DNA of 64,000 bases, from the NCBI GenBank assembly GCA_900491605.1, contig UESW01004416.1, positions 518,095-582,094 of the forward strand. Reading direction: 5' to 3'. Source of the stretch: Calamus simplicifolius (Eukaryota > Streptophyta > Magnoliopsida > Arecales > Arecaceae). Shown in pieces: positions 23,249 to 34,375 of the stretch. Position 1 is the stretch's first letter; each line of letters opens with the position of its first letter. The notes beneath the pieces are model-generated. The model worked only from the letters and a program-made list of their open reading frames with translations. It searched no databases and had not been told where the DNA came from. Made by a program: the position numbers and the translations under genes.

Positions 23249-24600
23249 GGTAGCGTTTGGATGTCAAAAAGTTATTCCAGGAATAGGAATATGAATTCTT
23301 GAAGAATAGCTTATTTCCTCTTGTTATTCCAAATTTCTGTTTGGATGAAAATCTGCTATTCCATATTATTCCAGTGCAATTAATGCAATGTTATTTCAAA
23401 TGATGTTTGGATGACATGGGAATAAGCCTTTATTCCACTTGGAATATCTGATGAATTTTTGATAATCCCAAACTTACCCCTTATCTTTAATATGAATCAA
23501 AATATGATATTCAACATAATATTTAATAAACTTTAATTCATTAAAACATATAATAAAAGTTGTATTGAAACTAATTTTATATCAATGTAGACTCTGACGA
23601 GTTAACAAAAAGTAATATTAATTATTAAGTTTGATATAATAAATAATGAATTTTTGAAATTAATTTAATATAAATTAATTTTATTATATATTACATTATA
23701 CTTATAATTAAAAAAAGAAATTAAAGTATTTGTCTCTCTACATAATTACAACAGCATTTGGATAAAATTTTTAACTATGAATGGACCTGGTAACTTCCAA
23801 AAGTAAGTTAAGGGGCTTCAACCTTAACGTACAATGCAACAAATCCAAAAGATTATAACGAAATATATGGGAACGACACTTAAAATGCTACGATACGTGT
23901 CACTGAGGATTACGAAAAGGCAAAACTCAATAACTTAAAGCACACAACTTGCAAAATAATAACAATAGGATGTCATAATGATACAACCATTTTGTAGTAC
24001 CTGGATGCAGAGTATCAAACTGAAGCCATGAATTATTAAATCCCTTCAAAATGGTTGTCATAATGATACGTGTCACTGAGGATTACGAAAAGGCAAAACT
24101 CAATAATTGTTTTTGATCTATTGCATTCTAATCCCACCAACCATAATATTTATCGTATATGCGTATATATTCCAAACGAAACCCAGCAGTTGAATCATAG
24201 TCCTAAGCCTATCTTCATACTGATCTCTCTACAGTCTACAGTGTTTCCCCTCCTGTTCCACCGAACGCCTCATTTGGTAAATGAAAAAATAATTTCTGAA
24301 AATAAGGAGACCTTTCGCATCTCCCTGAAACTGCTGTCTTCCGAACAATCAAACAAAGCCCAAAGATTTTTGCCCAAGACATGGAGATGAATATTCTAAG
24401 CCCCAAATATTACAGATTTTTACAGGCAAGATAGAAACCAAATAGATGAATATTTATAGATGAGACAAGGGAATCAGACATCCATAACACAAAACATCCG
24501 AAAAAAACAAAGACATAAACATCATCAAGTTTAACATTTTAGCAGAATATTAATAAGAGAGTACTAAAAGGTACATGGAGATTCCAACTGACAAAAAAAG
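23249..24600. other. AT-rich DNA opening with a Harbinger-like terminus
   Basis: The first bases, GGTAGCGTTTGGATGTC, resemble a Harbinger TIR and begin inside MITE J. No second end is evident. A 42-bp direct repeat follows (23892 and 24065). No gene is visible. Confidence 0.45.
23892..24106. repeat. 42-bp direct repeat, two copies 173 bp apart
   Basis: GATACGTGTCACTGAGGATT and the next 22 bases occur identically at 23892-23933 and 24065-24106. Confidence 0.85.
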
Positions 24601-24866
24601 GGGAAAATGAAAATTACAGAAAACTAAAGAGCTTCACATTGGCTCCTTGTGAAGGCTGGACAACATTTCACATGCATATCCTACCATGTACATGGCACCT
24701 AAGTCATGTCCCCACATGGCTAGTAAAGCTTTTATGTTCATAAACGTTATCCCCAGTTGATTCATGGCAATCCCAAAAATGGTCTAAGAGAAAGAATTGG
24801 GAGATGAGTTTGTGACAAACTTAAACATGTAAGCCAATGGAAACAACCAATTCAGCAACAGATACA

Positions 24867-25241
24867 CTATCGCTTTGATGGCCTCTCATCACCATCACCA
24901 TCGCCATCGCCATCATCATCGTCGTCATCGTCGCTATCATCCTTGGCTGATCTCTTCCTCTTCGAAGTGGACTGCTCCTTTCCAGCATCATGACCTGCAT
25001 CTCCCTCATCATCTTCTTCATCAATGTCCTCATCATCACCATCCCTAGCTGGTTCGAAGTCACTCGCATCTTCTTCATCTTCTGGACGACCTACTGGCTG
25101 GACAAGGTACTCAGTTCCCAAATCCTCCAAAAAAATAGATATATTATAGATAAAACAAAAGGTTAAGTTTTAAAAAAAAATTAGCAAAGATAAATTAGCA
25201 AATAGTTCCCAAAAACTCCCTTGAAGGGGCAAAAAGTAATG

Positions 25242-25273
<32 letters not shown>

Positions 25274-25964
25274 GAGATAAAGATGGGTAATTCACATATC
25301 ATTCTCAATGTTTTATAATATACTAAGTTAATATATTACAGTCTTACTCAAGCATGACAAATGGATAAAGAAGCAACCTATCCTCCGTTGCTCCCTTATA
25401 AAAAAAAGTTATATCAGTACATAAGAAAAATTTCTCATGCAGCATCAGGCATAAGAAAAATAAATGGTAGACACCAAGCAACAGTGCAAAACAAATCAAA
25501 TCTAATTGATAGTCATAGAAGTGATTACTATTGAAAATAGACCCATGATTTACCCCAGCAAATGGTTGAAACGAACATCAAGTGTTTCTCAAAGACACTA
25601 AGCTCTCTAAATAAATTAAGAACATGCAGTGTATCACAACATCACTCTAAGAAAGAGGACGCAATCAGACAAGAGAAAAATATATTATTGCAGAATAAAA
25701 ATATAAAACTCAAATACAATATGCTTGAATGAATTAATCATCAGAAAATACCTACAAATGAATTCCAAGCCCAAGATATAAACATTTAAACCTATTAACA
25801 ATTAGGGCATGTATAGCAACGCTACCCCTCGTCTAGTTCCACTCATCATGGCACCAAAACCCTAAACGAAAGTTATTAATAATAAAATCAAATAATCATC
25901 ATCACCTTCCTCATCCTCATCAACATCTTTCAGCTCCGCGATTTCCTCCAGCTCCTCCTCATCG
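24867..25964 (-). CDS. Acidic nuclear-type protein, last two visible exons (partial)
   Basis: The last exon (24867-25124) encodes LGTEYLVQPVGRPEDEEDAS, an Asp/Glu-rich stretch, a basic SKRKRS cluster, a run of Asp and the end ERPSKR before TAG. An upstream exon (25906-25964) encodes DEEELEEIAELKDVDEDEE between AG and GT sites. Plant databases hold similar acidic proteins, often misnamed VHS3-like (recalled, not searched). The function is unknown; the basic cluster may be a nuclear localisation signal. The phases of the two exons do not join directly, so an exon or base is missing. The 5' part was not found. Confidence 0.6.
25248..25273. repeat. (GA)n microsatellite
   Basis: A GA run lies in the intron of the acidic-protein gene. 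Confidence 0.9.
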
Positions 25965-28500
25965 CTTCAAAATCATGAACTCAGAACATAGGATTTAGCT
26001 TCTATCATTTCACTACGATAAATAGCCATGAATCCAGTATAATCATCCATTAGAGGCAACTTTGGAACCAAAGCCGATTTAGGTCATAAATTGAATTCGA
26101 AAATCAAAGTAGAGAAACATCACATGGCAGGCTACCTTAACAACCAAGTGACAATCAATGCAGCCACAGTGAACCAATATAGAAGGGAGCGATTAAAACA
26201 TGAAACCGGTTCAGTGATAAAATATGAAGAGAAAAGTATCAGAAACAGACCAAATCTTCATAGAAAAATAATGGAAGAACCTTAAAATTGACCACAAAAT
26301 GACATAGCTGCCTCCAACTTTAAAGGATGATCGATTCTAAATCCAATTTCATCATTGTTCAAATTTTCCTGTCAAATTAAGCCAATATTATGCAATCCAT
26401 ATTGAATGGCCCTGCAACGACCATAAGTCAACATATGTGAACCTGCTACAATTAATGAAAATAGTATGAAGTCTACAATATCCAATAACACAGTTGGAAA
26501 ATCCCATGAAACCGGGGTGAGACAATTTCTCAATGCAACGATTGAACCCAAAACCATAATTTGTAAATGGCAACGGAACTACCTAAATCCACAGTTGAAA
26601 AAATCCATGAATACCCGTAGAGAAATAAATAACAGAAACCAACTGACAGCCTCAGAAGCATAATGTAACGGTCATACAAAGATCAAATAATGACATGAGG
26701 AAACCGAGAAACCAAGATCCACAATGCTAAGGAAATACCAAAAATCAAAGATGGACGGTACCCAGAAAAAACCACCGACATTTCTTTACTACAATGAAAC
26801 GGAGCACAGCGCAAGACAAATTTCAACGCCTGAAACAAAGGTCATAATTGACAAAAGATAGAATTCCAAAAAACAAAGTTGACAGTTGCTAAGAAAAAAC
26901 CCACCATCAGACGTGATAGAGCACAGGAAATTACCTGAACGGAAAATTCAAAAGCATAAGCAAATAGAGCACCTCAGAAAGATGATGTAACGGCCTGAAA
27001 CAAAGTGAATGGATGCCAGGAAAGTTTCGAAAAGCACATCAAAACAATGCAAGTGAAGTAGCAGTGGCACAGTTCAACAAATCCATTAAATACCCCCCCT
27101 ACAATTGGATATCAGATAGAACCAGACAACCTCACAAGCTAACAGAAACGACCTGAAACATTGATCGGAAAATGGCAGCAATATACCCAAATTCCCAGAT
27201 CGAAATTGATCAGAAAGTACCAAAGAAGACAGATGAAAAATGTAGTAAAATACCCCCAGCCATTTCATTACTACAATCCAACAGAGCTCCTCCCAAGACA
27301 TATGTCACCGTCTTGAACAAAGGTCATTAATTGTTAAGACTGCAGCCATGAAAACACAGTTCACAGTTCCTAAGAAAATACCCATAAGCAGACATGCAGG
27401 AATGCAACGATAATACCCAAAAACACAACCCAACATTGCAAGTGAACTATCAGTGGCACAGTTCAACAGTTCCATGGAAATCCCCCTAGGCAATTGAATA
27501 ACAGAAAGTTCCCCAAAAACACATTTGAAATATGCGAAGGATCAACCAAAATTAACAGTTCAACAAATCGATGAAAATACCCCCGACCATTCCATACTAG
27601 AATCATACAGTTCATCATTTATCGGTTTTGTGGATGAATTGGCTTATTCTGCTTACAATTTGTCTTGCAATGCATCATACTCCAAGACATTGCCCTCGGC
27701 ATGTGTGTCATGTCGGACTGTGTAGCTTCACAACGGTTGCATTTTTGAAATGCCCTCCTAGTCAAGAGCACCTCACAGCCGACAGTTAACATACGCAACC
27801 ATATAGCAATGAAGTCTACTCAAAATTAAACTACTTGATCTGTATCAAGTCCCGAACTCAGAACATTGGTGTTTTACGTTTCATCACGAAAGAAGCAACT
27901 TGTACTGGCCACTGAAGAACCAAAAACACAGTTGAAAAATGCAATGAAAATAATTTCGCTGAACTCAAACTAGAATCGAAAAGATGACATGACAACCTAA
28001 ATGTCACGGCAATAGAGAAATTCCAAAAAAGCCAACAAAATGTCAAAAATTTAGTTGTAAAATGCGATGAAAACTTTTAGACATTTCATGTAATCTAAAT
28101 CCAATTTCATCATTGTTCAGGCAAGTTACCGACGTAACCCATTTTCAAATATGGATGATATATTGAGTTGACTCAGGATGGCAGTTTCAGCAGGTATTTC
28201 CTGAAGGTCACATTTTGCATGCATCCAATTCAGGAAATGCTATGTGTCTGCCAATCATCATCGCCGTCATCGTTGATAGAGCACCTGACTGTGATGCTTC
28301 ACAATGGTTGCATTTATAAATGCCGTCCAAGTCATGAATTCACAGCCGACGCTTCGATATCAATTAGGTCAACCAAATATTTGTAGGAAGGTATTCCGGC
28401 ACTGGATTCATTTGAGAAAATCAATGTTAGTTTCCCAATTCAACGAAATATAATAACAACTTCAATATAAGAGAATGTCACTTTAAACATGTGAAAGTCT
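25965..28500. repeat. Degenerate repeat tract, no gene seen
   Basis: Related phrases recur at a distance. AGCAGTGGCACAGTTCAACA near 27060 returns as ATCAGTGGCACAGTTCAACA near 27450. CTTCACAACGGTTGCATTT near 27726 returns as CTTCACAATGGTTGCATTT near 28295. Short open frames are not conserved between copies. Confidence 0.55.
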
Positions 28501-28645
28501 GCCTACTATTATCTCAGCATAACAAATTAAAGTACAAAAGCAGTAGTTATCATTGAAATGTCATTGTAAGATAGTATGCTGCCCATCACAAAACATTGCG
28601 AAATATCAGTGTCAGCAGTCCATTAGATATTACATTACATAAGCA

Positions 28646-28978
28646 TCAACGTTGCCTTCCCAAACAGTAACCCAAGAGGAAGACTACAAGGAAGGATACG
28701 AAAAGCAATATAGTTGTTCTGACAGGTGCACCCACATTCCTGGCCATCTGTTCATCCCTCCTACCTTGTTCGTTTTCCATTTCAATGTATTTTTCGACAT
28801 ATTGAATGTCGGAAGGTTGACGGTAATTGTGGAATGCATCAATTGCCTCATGTCTACATTTAAACTTCTTGTACAAGGCATGCTTGAACCCACTAACCTC
28901 ACGCTGGCACTCAGCCCATGAATCATAAACCCCTCGTCTACGGCCCACGAAAACTACATAATAACTTTGGGCAGGCAT
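28646..28978 (-). CDS. Viroplasmin (RNase H1 N-terminal) domain protein with C-terminal membrane segment
   Basis: The 110-residue protein starts MPAQSYYVVFVGRRRGVYDS. Residues 6-52 match the RNase H1 N-terminal hybrid-binding (viroplasmin) fold: aromatic start, GR-x-GVY-x-SW, EC-x3-V, GF, YKKFK and an EA-x-x-AF end. No RNase H catalytic domain follows. A charged linker leads to a hydrophobic helix, TILLFVSFLVVFLLGYC (about residues 88-104), and a short basic tail, which suggests a tail-anchored membrane protein. It lies downstream of the transposase on the same strand, inside the Harbinger segment. In RNase H1 this domain binds RNA/DNA hybrids or dsRNA. Its role in a DNA transposon is unknown to me. 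Confidence 0.7.
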   Translation of the reverse strand: MPAQSYYVVFVGRRRGVYDSWAECQREVSGFKHALYKKFKCRHEAIDAFHNYRQPSDIQYVEKYIEMENEQGRRDEQMARNVGAPVRTTILLFVSFLVVFLLGYCLGRQR

Positions 28979-29105
28979 TAGTAAGTCTCAGGAGCAAGAA
29001 GCCTGATTTCCTGCATTACGGTGATTCAATGTGAAACTCAAATGAATTAATAAATTGCACTACTTATAAAGTGAATCATGGTCGGCATAGAGACAAATAT
29101 TTAAT

Positions 29106-30519
29106 CTACAAGCATGCAGCGACCGAAAACAAAGGAAACATCGTAAACTTACTTCGCGTGTTATGAGCATCCCAAAGCCTCTCAGCAATGGAACTGCGTA
29201 GTTGATCGCCTCTTCGTGATTCATCGTCCCCTATAATGAGATAAGGATCGACATCGTCATCATTATCAGGGGGCAACGGTTCAGAAGACATGTTGAAGTA
29301 TTTGTCGTTGCCTTGGCTGCGTTGAATGAAGTTGTGTATTACGCAGCAAGCCATAACGATACGTTTCTGAACCTTGAAGGGAAATGGAATGGCAATTCTC
29401 AAAATCTTAAAGCGCTTTTTAAGTATTCCAAAGGCCTTCTCAACGCAATTTCTGAGTTGAGCATGTCGGTGGTTGTATAAGTCTCGACAATTGTTGTATC
29501 GGCGAGCCCTTGGATTGTTGAAGGTACTGAGGTGGTACCTATTACCCCGATAAGGGGCAAGGAACTTATCTGTATTGCCATATCCAGAGTCCACAAGATA
29601 GAATTTCCCTGTACAGGACAACATTGCCTTAACGTCTTCCACAGGTTAAATTAAATGTTAGCGATTAAGTATTTCAAGTAGTTTGTTATATGCATATACC
29701 TTCAGGTACAACGAGTCCTCCAGACTCGACACACCAGCGTAGGACTCTCATGTCAGCCGAAGATCCCTCCCAACCAGTACATACGAATAGGAAGGAGTGA
29801 TCGAAGGAGACTGCAGCCATGACATTTTGAGAAATGGTCCCCTTTCGATTACGAAATCGTGGTTGTTTGCTTTTCCTGATCGTTGCAGGTATATGTGTGC
29901 CATCGATTGCTCCAACAGCATTCTGTAATGCAAACAAATGTATCAAGGACCTGGTAATGAGAAGATTGAAAATAATTCCGGTGTATGGGGAGTGTCCAAA
30001 CCTACCATGAAGTGAGGATGGAAAAGTTTGTTGCCATGGATCCGTGGGTGAACGGCCGTCTCTGTTGAGGTTGAACGATAAATTCATGCTTAAGCAAACA
30101 AATTGCTTTCAGTATGTTGTTGAAGTGTCGGGATATTGTCTCCCTGAGTGCTGGAACGTTTCAGCCAACACTCTATTACTAACACCATGCCCTATGCCGT
30201 ATAGGAAGATTGCTAGTTGCTCCTGTATCGATACGTTACGTGTGCTACTCACCAACCCTCTCGAGACAAGCAAGTCTTGCAGCTTGAAGAACATAGTATT
30301 TGTCATCCTAAAGTGATCATAACCTCTGTTTGGATGTCCACTCAAAATATCAGCAACGATTTCGTGACCCGAGAATGGACGAGTGCGGCATGGGACCTTT
30401 GAATTAACATTAACATTGGGTATAGAAAGGAACCCATTACTTATCAACAAAGTTAGGACGTCTTGCCAGTAGTTGTCCTCATCTATTAAATACCCCATAA
30501 CATCTTGAAATAGGTCCAT
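29106..30519 (-). pseudogene. PIF/Harbinger DDE transposase, copy 1
   Basis: The N-terminal exon begins MDLFQDVMGYLIDEDNYWQD and contains the helix-turn-helix-like stretch RNVSIQEQLAIFLYGIGHGV. The next exon carries NAVGAIDGTHIPATI (first catalytic Asp). The last carries FYLVDSGYGN (second Asp) and CVEKAFGILKKRFKIL (catalytic Glu), the DDE_4 pattern of Harbinger nucleases. Introns lie at about 29934-30006 and near 29643-29695. One base is missing in a C run near 30140 compared with copy 2, which breaks the frame after FQHSG. A further indel sits near 30062. The DDE residues themselves are intact. Confidence 0.88.
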
Positions 30520-30715
30520 CTAATCGAAAATTGTAGTAGTTAATGATACAACCATATGCATAAGTAATCTATTGCAAAAGTTGACAGCAGAGTACAGCAA
30601 AAAAAGATGGTACTTAATAACAGAAGACAGAAACGTCTACAACAAATGACATAAATATAAGCATCTTAGCCAGAACATATCATTCTATAACTACTATGAT
30701 GCAAGCAAAAACATG

Positions 30716-31034
30716 TCATGTCCAACGATGTTGGGAAAAGTCGATGCCATGCGTCGTAGATGCAGGTGTGGTACAAACGGATTCTTGCGCACTGACAGCA
30801 GGAGAATGGGTCGGACCCTGGGAAATGCTGCTATCACTGCTTGGCCTGAATATTGGCTGCATGAATGGAATTTGTCCACCTCGAGTGGAAGCATGCGTAG
30901 CGGGAGGCACAAAACAGAAGGGCCATCATGATGGACACCATGCATTTGAGGCATAAAGAACGTAGGCGCAGCTGCAAAACTTCCGGAAGGTCCTCCCGCT
31001 GAAGGTGGTAAACGGTAGAACTCTGTCATTTGTC
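30716..31034 (-). pseudogene. C-terminal end of Myb/SANT-like Harbinger protein, copy 1
   Basis: It encodes MTEFYRLPPSAGGPSGSFAA and a Pro/Ser-rich tail. The codon before the Met is CAA, so the ORF is open upstream, unlike copy 2. One A is missing near 30911 relative to copy 2, which splits the tail over two frames. The upstream part was displaced by the inserted repeat. Confidence 0.7.
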
Positions 31035-31373
31035 TTTGTAGATGGCAACCCAAGAGGGGGGTGAATTGGGTTCTTAAAAATTTAAGACTTTTTAACTTTT
31101 TAAAAGATTAAGATGTGCAAGTGAGTTAACTAAAATCAATACACAAGCAAATAAAGAGAGATAGAGAGAGAGAAATATAGCACGGCAAACACAAGATAAT
31201 TTTATAGTGGTTCGGTGCAACCAACACCTACGTCCACTCCCAAGATTCACTTGGGTCCACACTATAATCTCTAGATTACAGCCGAGTTGTTTTCCAAGCT
31301 CACAACTCAAACTTGTTGTTTTTCCGGGTCACAACGAACCCAGCTGGTTTTAACTCGGGCTTACCAGCACAAA
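31035..31373. mobile_element. Dispersed plant repeat inserted in Harbinger copy 1, cut by the gap
   Basis: It contains CCCAAGAGGGGGGTGAATTG, then TTTATAGTGGTTCGGTGC and CACCTACGTCCACTCCCAAG. I recall this set of phrases as a common interspersed plant repeat but cannot assign its class. A GA-rich tract lies at 31156-31173. Confidence 0.6.
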
Positions 31374-31847
31374 NNNNNNNNNNNNNNNNNNNNNNNNNNN
31401 NNNNNNNNNNNNNNNNNNNNNNNNNNNNNNNNNNNNNNNNNNNNNNNNNNNNNNNNNNNNNNNNNNNNNNNNNNNNNNNNNNNNNNNNNNNNNNNNNNNN
31501 NNNNNNNNNNNNNNNNNNNNNNNNNNNNNNNNNNNNNNNNNNNNNNNNNNNNNNNNNNNNNNNNNNNNNNNNNNNNNNNNNNNNNNNNNNNNNNNNNNNN
31601 NNNNNNNNNNNNNNNNNNNNNNNNNNNNNNNNNNNNNNNNNNNNNNNNNNNNNNNNNNNNNNNNNNNNNNNNNNNNNNNNNNNNNNNNNNNNNNNNNNNN
31701 NNNNNNNNNNNNNNNNNNNNNNNNNNNNNNNNNNNNNNNNNNNNNNNNNNNNNNNNNNNNNNNNNNNNNNNNNNNNNNNNNNNNNNNNNNNNNNNNNNNN
31801 NNNNNNNNNNNNNNNNNNNNNNNNNNNNNNNNNNNNNNNNNNNNNNN
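31374..31847. other. Assembly gap (474 N)
   Basis: Unknown bases. Open frames drawn through them have no meaning. Confidence 1.
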
Positions 31848-31989
31848 TACTATTATCTCAGCATAACAAATTAAAGTACAAAAGCAGTAGTTATCATTGA
31901 AATGTCATTGTAAGATAGTATGCTGCCCATCACAAAACATTGCAAAATATTAGTGTCAGCAGTCCATTAGATATTACATTACATAAGCA

Positions 31990-32338
31990 TCAACGTTGCC
32001 TTCCCAAACAGTAACCCAAGAGGAAGACTACAAGGAAGGATACGAAAAGCAATATAGTTGTTCTGACAGGTGCACCCACATTCCTGGCCATCTGTTCATC
32101 CCTCCTACCTTGTTCATTTTCCATTTCAATGTTTTTTGACATATTGAATGTCGAAAGGTTGACGGTAATTGTGGAATGCATCAATTGCCTCATGTCTACA
32201 TTTAAACTTCTTGTACAAGGCATGCTTGAACCCACTAACCTCACGCTGGCACTCAGCCCATGAATCATAAACCCCTCGTCTAGGCCCACGAAAACTACAT
32301 AATAACTTTGGGCAGGCATTAGTAAGTCTCAGGAGCAA
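31990..32338 (-). pseudogene. Viroplasmin-domain ORF, copy 2, frameshifted
   Basis: Two indels relative to copy 1 break it: one base lost in TCTAGGCCC (near 32283) and bases lost near 32132. The membrane helix TILLFVSFLVVFLLGYC is still encoded. Confidence 0.8.
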
Positions 32339-32469
32339 GAAGCCTGATTTCCTGCATTACGGTGTTTCAATGTGAAACTCAAATGAATTAATAAATTGCA
32401 CTACTTATAAAATGAATCATGGTCGGCATAGAGACAAATAATTTAATCTACAAGCATGCAGCGACCGAA

Positions 32470-33868
32470 AATAAAGGAAACATCGTAAACTTACTTCGCG
32501 TGTTATGAGCATCCCAAAGCCTCTCAGCAATGGAACTGCGTAGTTGATCGCCTCTTCATGATTCATCATCCCCTATAATGAGATAAGGATCGACATTGTC
32601 ATCATTATCAGGGGGCAACGGTTCAGAAGACATGTTGAAGTATTTATCGTTGTCTTGGCTGCGTTGAATGAAGTTGTGTATTACGCAGCAAGCCATAACG
32701 ATACGTTTCTGAACCTTGAAGGGAAATGGAATGGAAATTCTCAAAATCTTAAAGCGCTTTTTAAGTATTCCAAAGGCCTTCTCAACGCAATTTCTGAGTT
32801 GAGCATGTCGGTGGTTGTATAAGTCTCGACAATTGTTGTATCGGCGAGCCCTTGGATTGTTGAAGGTACTGAGGTGGTACCTATTACCCCGATAAGGGGC
32901 AAGGAACTTATCTATATTGCCATATCCAGAGTCCACAAGATAGAATTTCCCTGTACATGACAACATTGCCTTAACGTCTTGCACAGGTTAAATTAAATGT
33001 TAGCGATTAAGTATTTCAAGTAGTTTGTTATATGCATATACCTTCAGGTACAACGAGTCCTCCAGACTCGACACACCAGCGTAGGACTCTCATGTTAGCC
33101 GAAGATCCCTCCCAACCAGTACATACGAATAGGAAGGAGTGATCGAAGGAGACTGCAGCCATGACATTTTGAGAAATGGTCCCCTTTCGATTACGAAATC
33201 GTGGTTGTTTGCTTTTCCTGATCGTTGCAGGTATATGTGTCGTCGATTGCTCCAACAGCATTCTGTAATGCAAACAAATGTATCAAGGACCTGGTAATTA
33301 CAAGATTGAAACATAATTCTGGTGTATGGGGAGTGTCCAAACCTACCATGAAGTGAGGATGGAAAAGTTTGTTGCCATGGATCCGTGGGTGAACGGCCGT
33401 CTGCTGTTCAGGTTGAATGATAAATTCATGCTTAAGCAAACAAATTGCTTTCAGTATGTTGTTGAAGTGTCGGGATATTGTCTCCCCTGAGTGCTGGAAC
33501 ATTTCAGCCAACACTCTATTACTAACACCATGCCCTCTGCCGTATAGGAAGATTGCTAGTTGCTCCTGTATCGATATGTTACGTGTGCTACTCACCAACC
33601 CTCTCGAGAGAAGCAAGTCTTGCAGCTTGAAGAACATAGTATTTGTCATCCTAAAGTGATCATAACCTCTGTTTGGATATCCACTCAAAATATCAGCAAT
33701 GATTTCATGACCCGAGAATGGACGAGTGCGGCATGGGACCTTTGAATTAACATTAACATGGGTATAGAAAGGAACCCATTACTTATCAACAAAGTTAAGA
33801 CATCTTGCCAGTAGTTGTCCTCATCTATTAAATACCCCATAACATCTTGGAATAGGTCCATCTAATCG
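32470..33868 (-). pseudogene. PIF/Harbinger DDE transposase, copy 2
   Basis: Same layout as copy 1, and here ETISRHFNNILKAICLLKHE joins on without a shift. It is disabled elsewhere. A two-base loss near 33240 turns GAIDGTH into GAIDDTY and shifts the frame. CGA became TGA at 32558-32556, cutting the C-terminus. One base is missing near 33756 in the N-terminal exon. Confidence 0.85.
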
Positions 33869-34060
33869 AAAATTGTAGTAGTTAATGATACAACCATGTG
33901 CATAAGTAAGCACTCTATTGCAAAAGTTGACAGCATAGTACAGCAAAAAAAGATGGTACTTAATAACAGAAGACAGACATCAACAACAATATGACATAAA
34001 TATAAGCATCTTAGCCAGAACATATAATTCTATAACTACTATGATACAAGCAAAAACATG

Positions 34061-34375
34061 TCATGTCCAATCCATATTGGGAAAGTCTATGCCATGCGTT
34101 GTAGATGCAGGTGTGGTACAAACGGATTCTTGCGCACTGACAGCAGGAGAATAAGTCGGACCCTGGGAAACGCTGCTATCACTGATTGGCCTGAATATTG
34201 GCTGCATTAATGGAATTTGTCCACCTCGAGTGGAAGCATGCGTAGCAGGAGGCACAAAAACAGAAGGGCCATCATGATGGACACCATGCATTTGAGGCAT
34301 AAAGAACGTAGGCGCAGCTGCAAAACTACCGGAAGGTCCTCCCGCTGAAGGTGGTAAACAGTAGAACTCTGTCAT
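34061..34375 (-). pseudogene. C-terminal tail of Myb/SANT-like Harbinger protein, copy 2
   Basis: It encodes MTEFYCLPPSAGGPSGSFAA through THGIDFPNMDWT. It is in frame with the ORF just upstream, separated only by TAA at 34378-34376, where copy 1 has CAA. The tail was therefore probably the natural end of that protein. Confidence 0.7.

Larger units (their letters stand above)
28504..31034 (-). mobile_element. PIF/Harbinger transposon segment, copy 1
   Basis: The segment holds, on the minus strand, the end of a Myb/SANT-like ORF, a DDE transposase and a viroplasmin-domain ORF. It is nearly identical to 31848-34378. At about 31035 it is cut by a dispersed repeat that runs into the assembly gap. 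Confidence 0.85.

Noticed and set aside
24821..25078. Met-rich open frame on the minus strand
   Set aside because: It is the out-of-frame reading of the acidic-protein exon, whose GAT repeats turn into ATG.
31287..31900. Two 195-codon open frames across the gap
   Set aside because: They consist almost wholly of N; the real bases at each end belong to a dispersed repeat and to the Harbinger flank.
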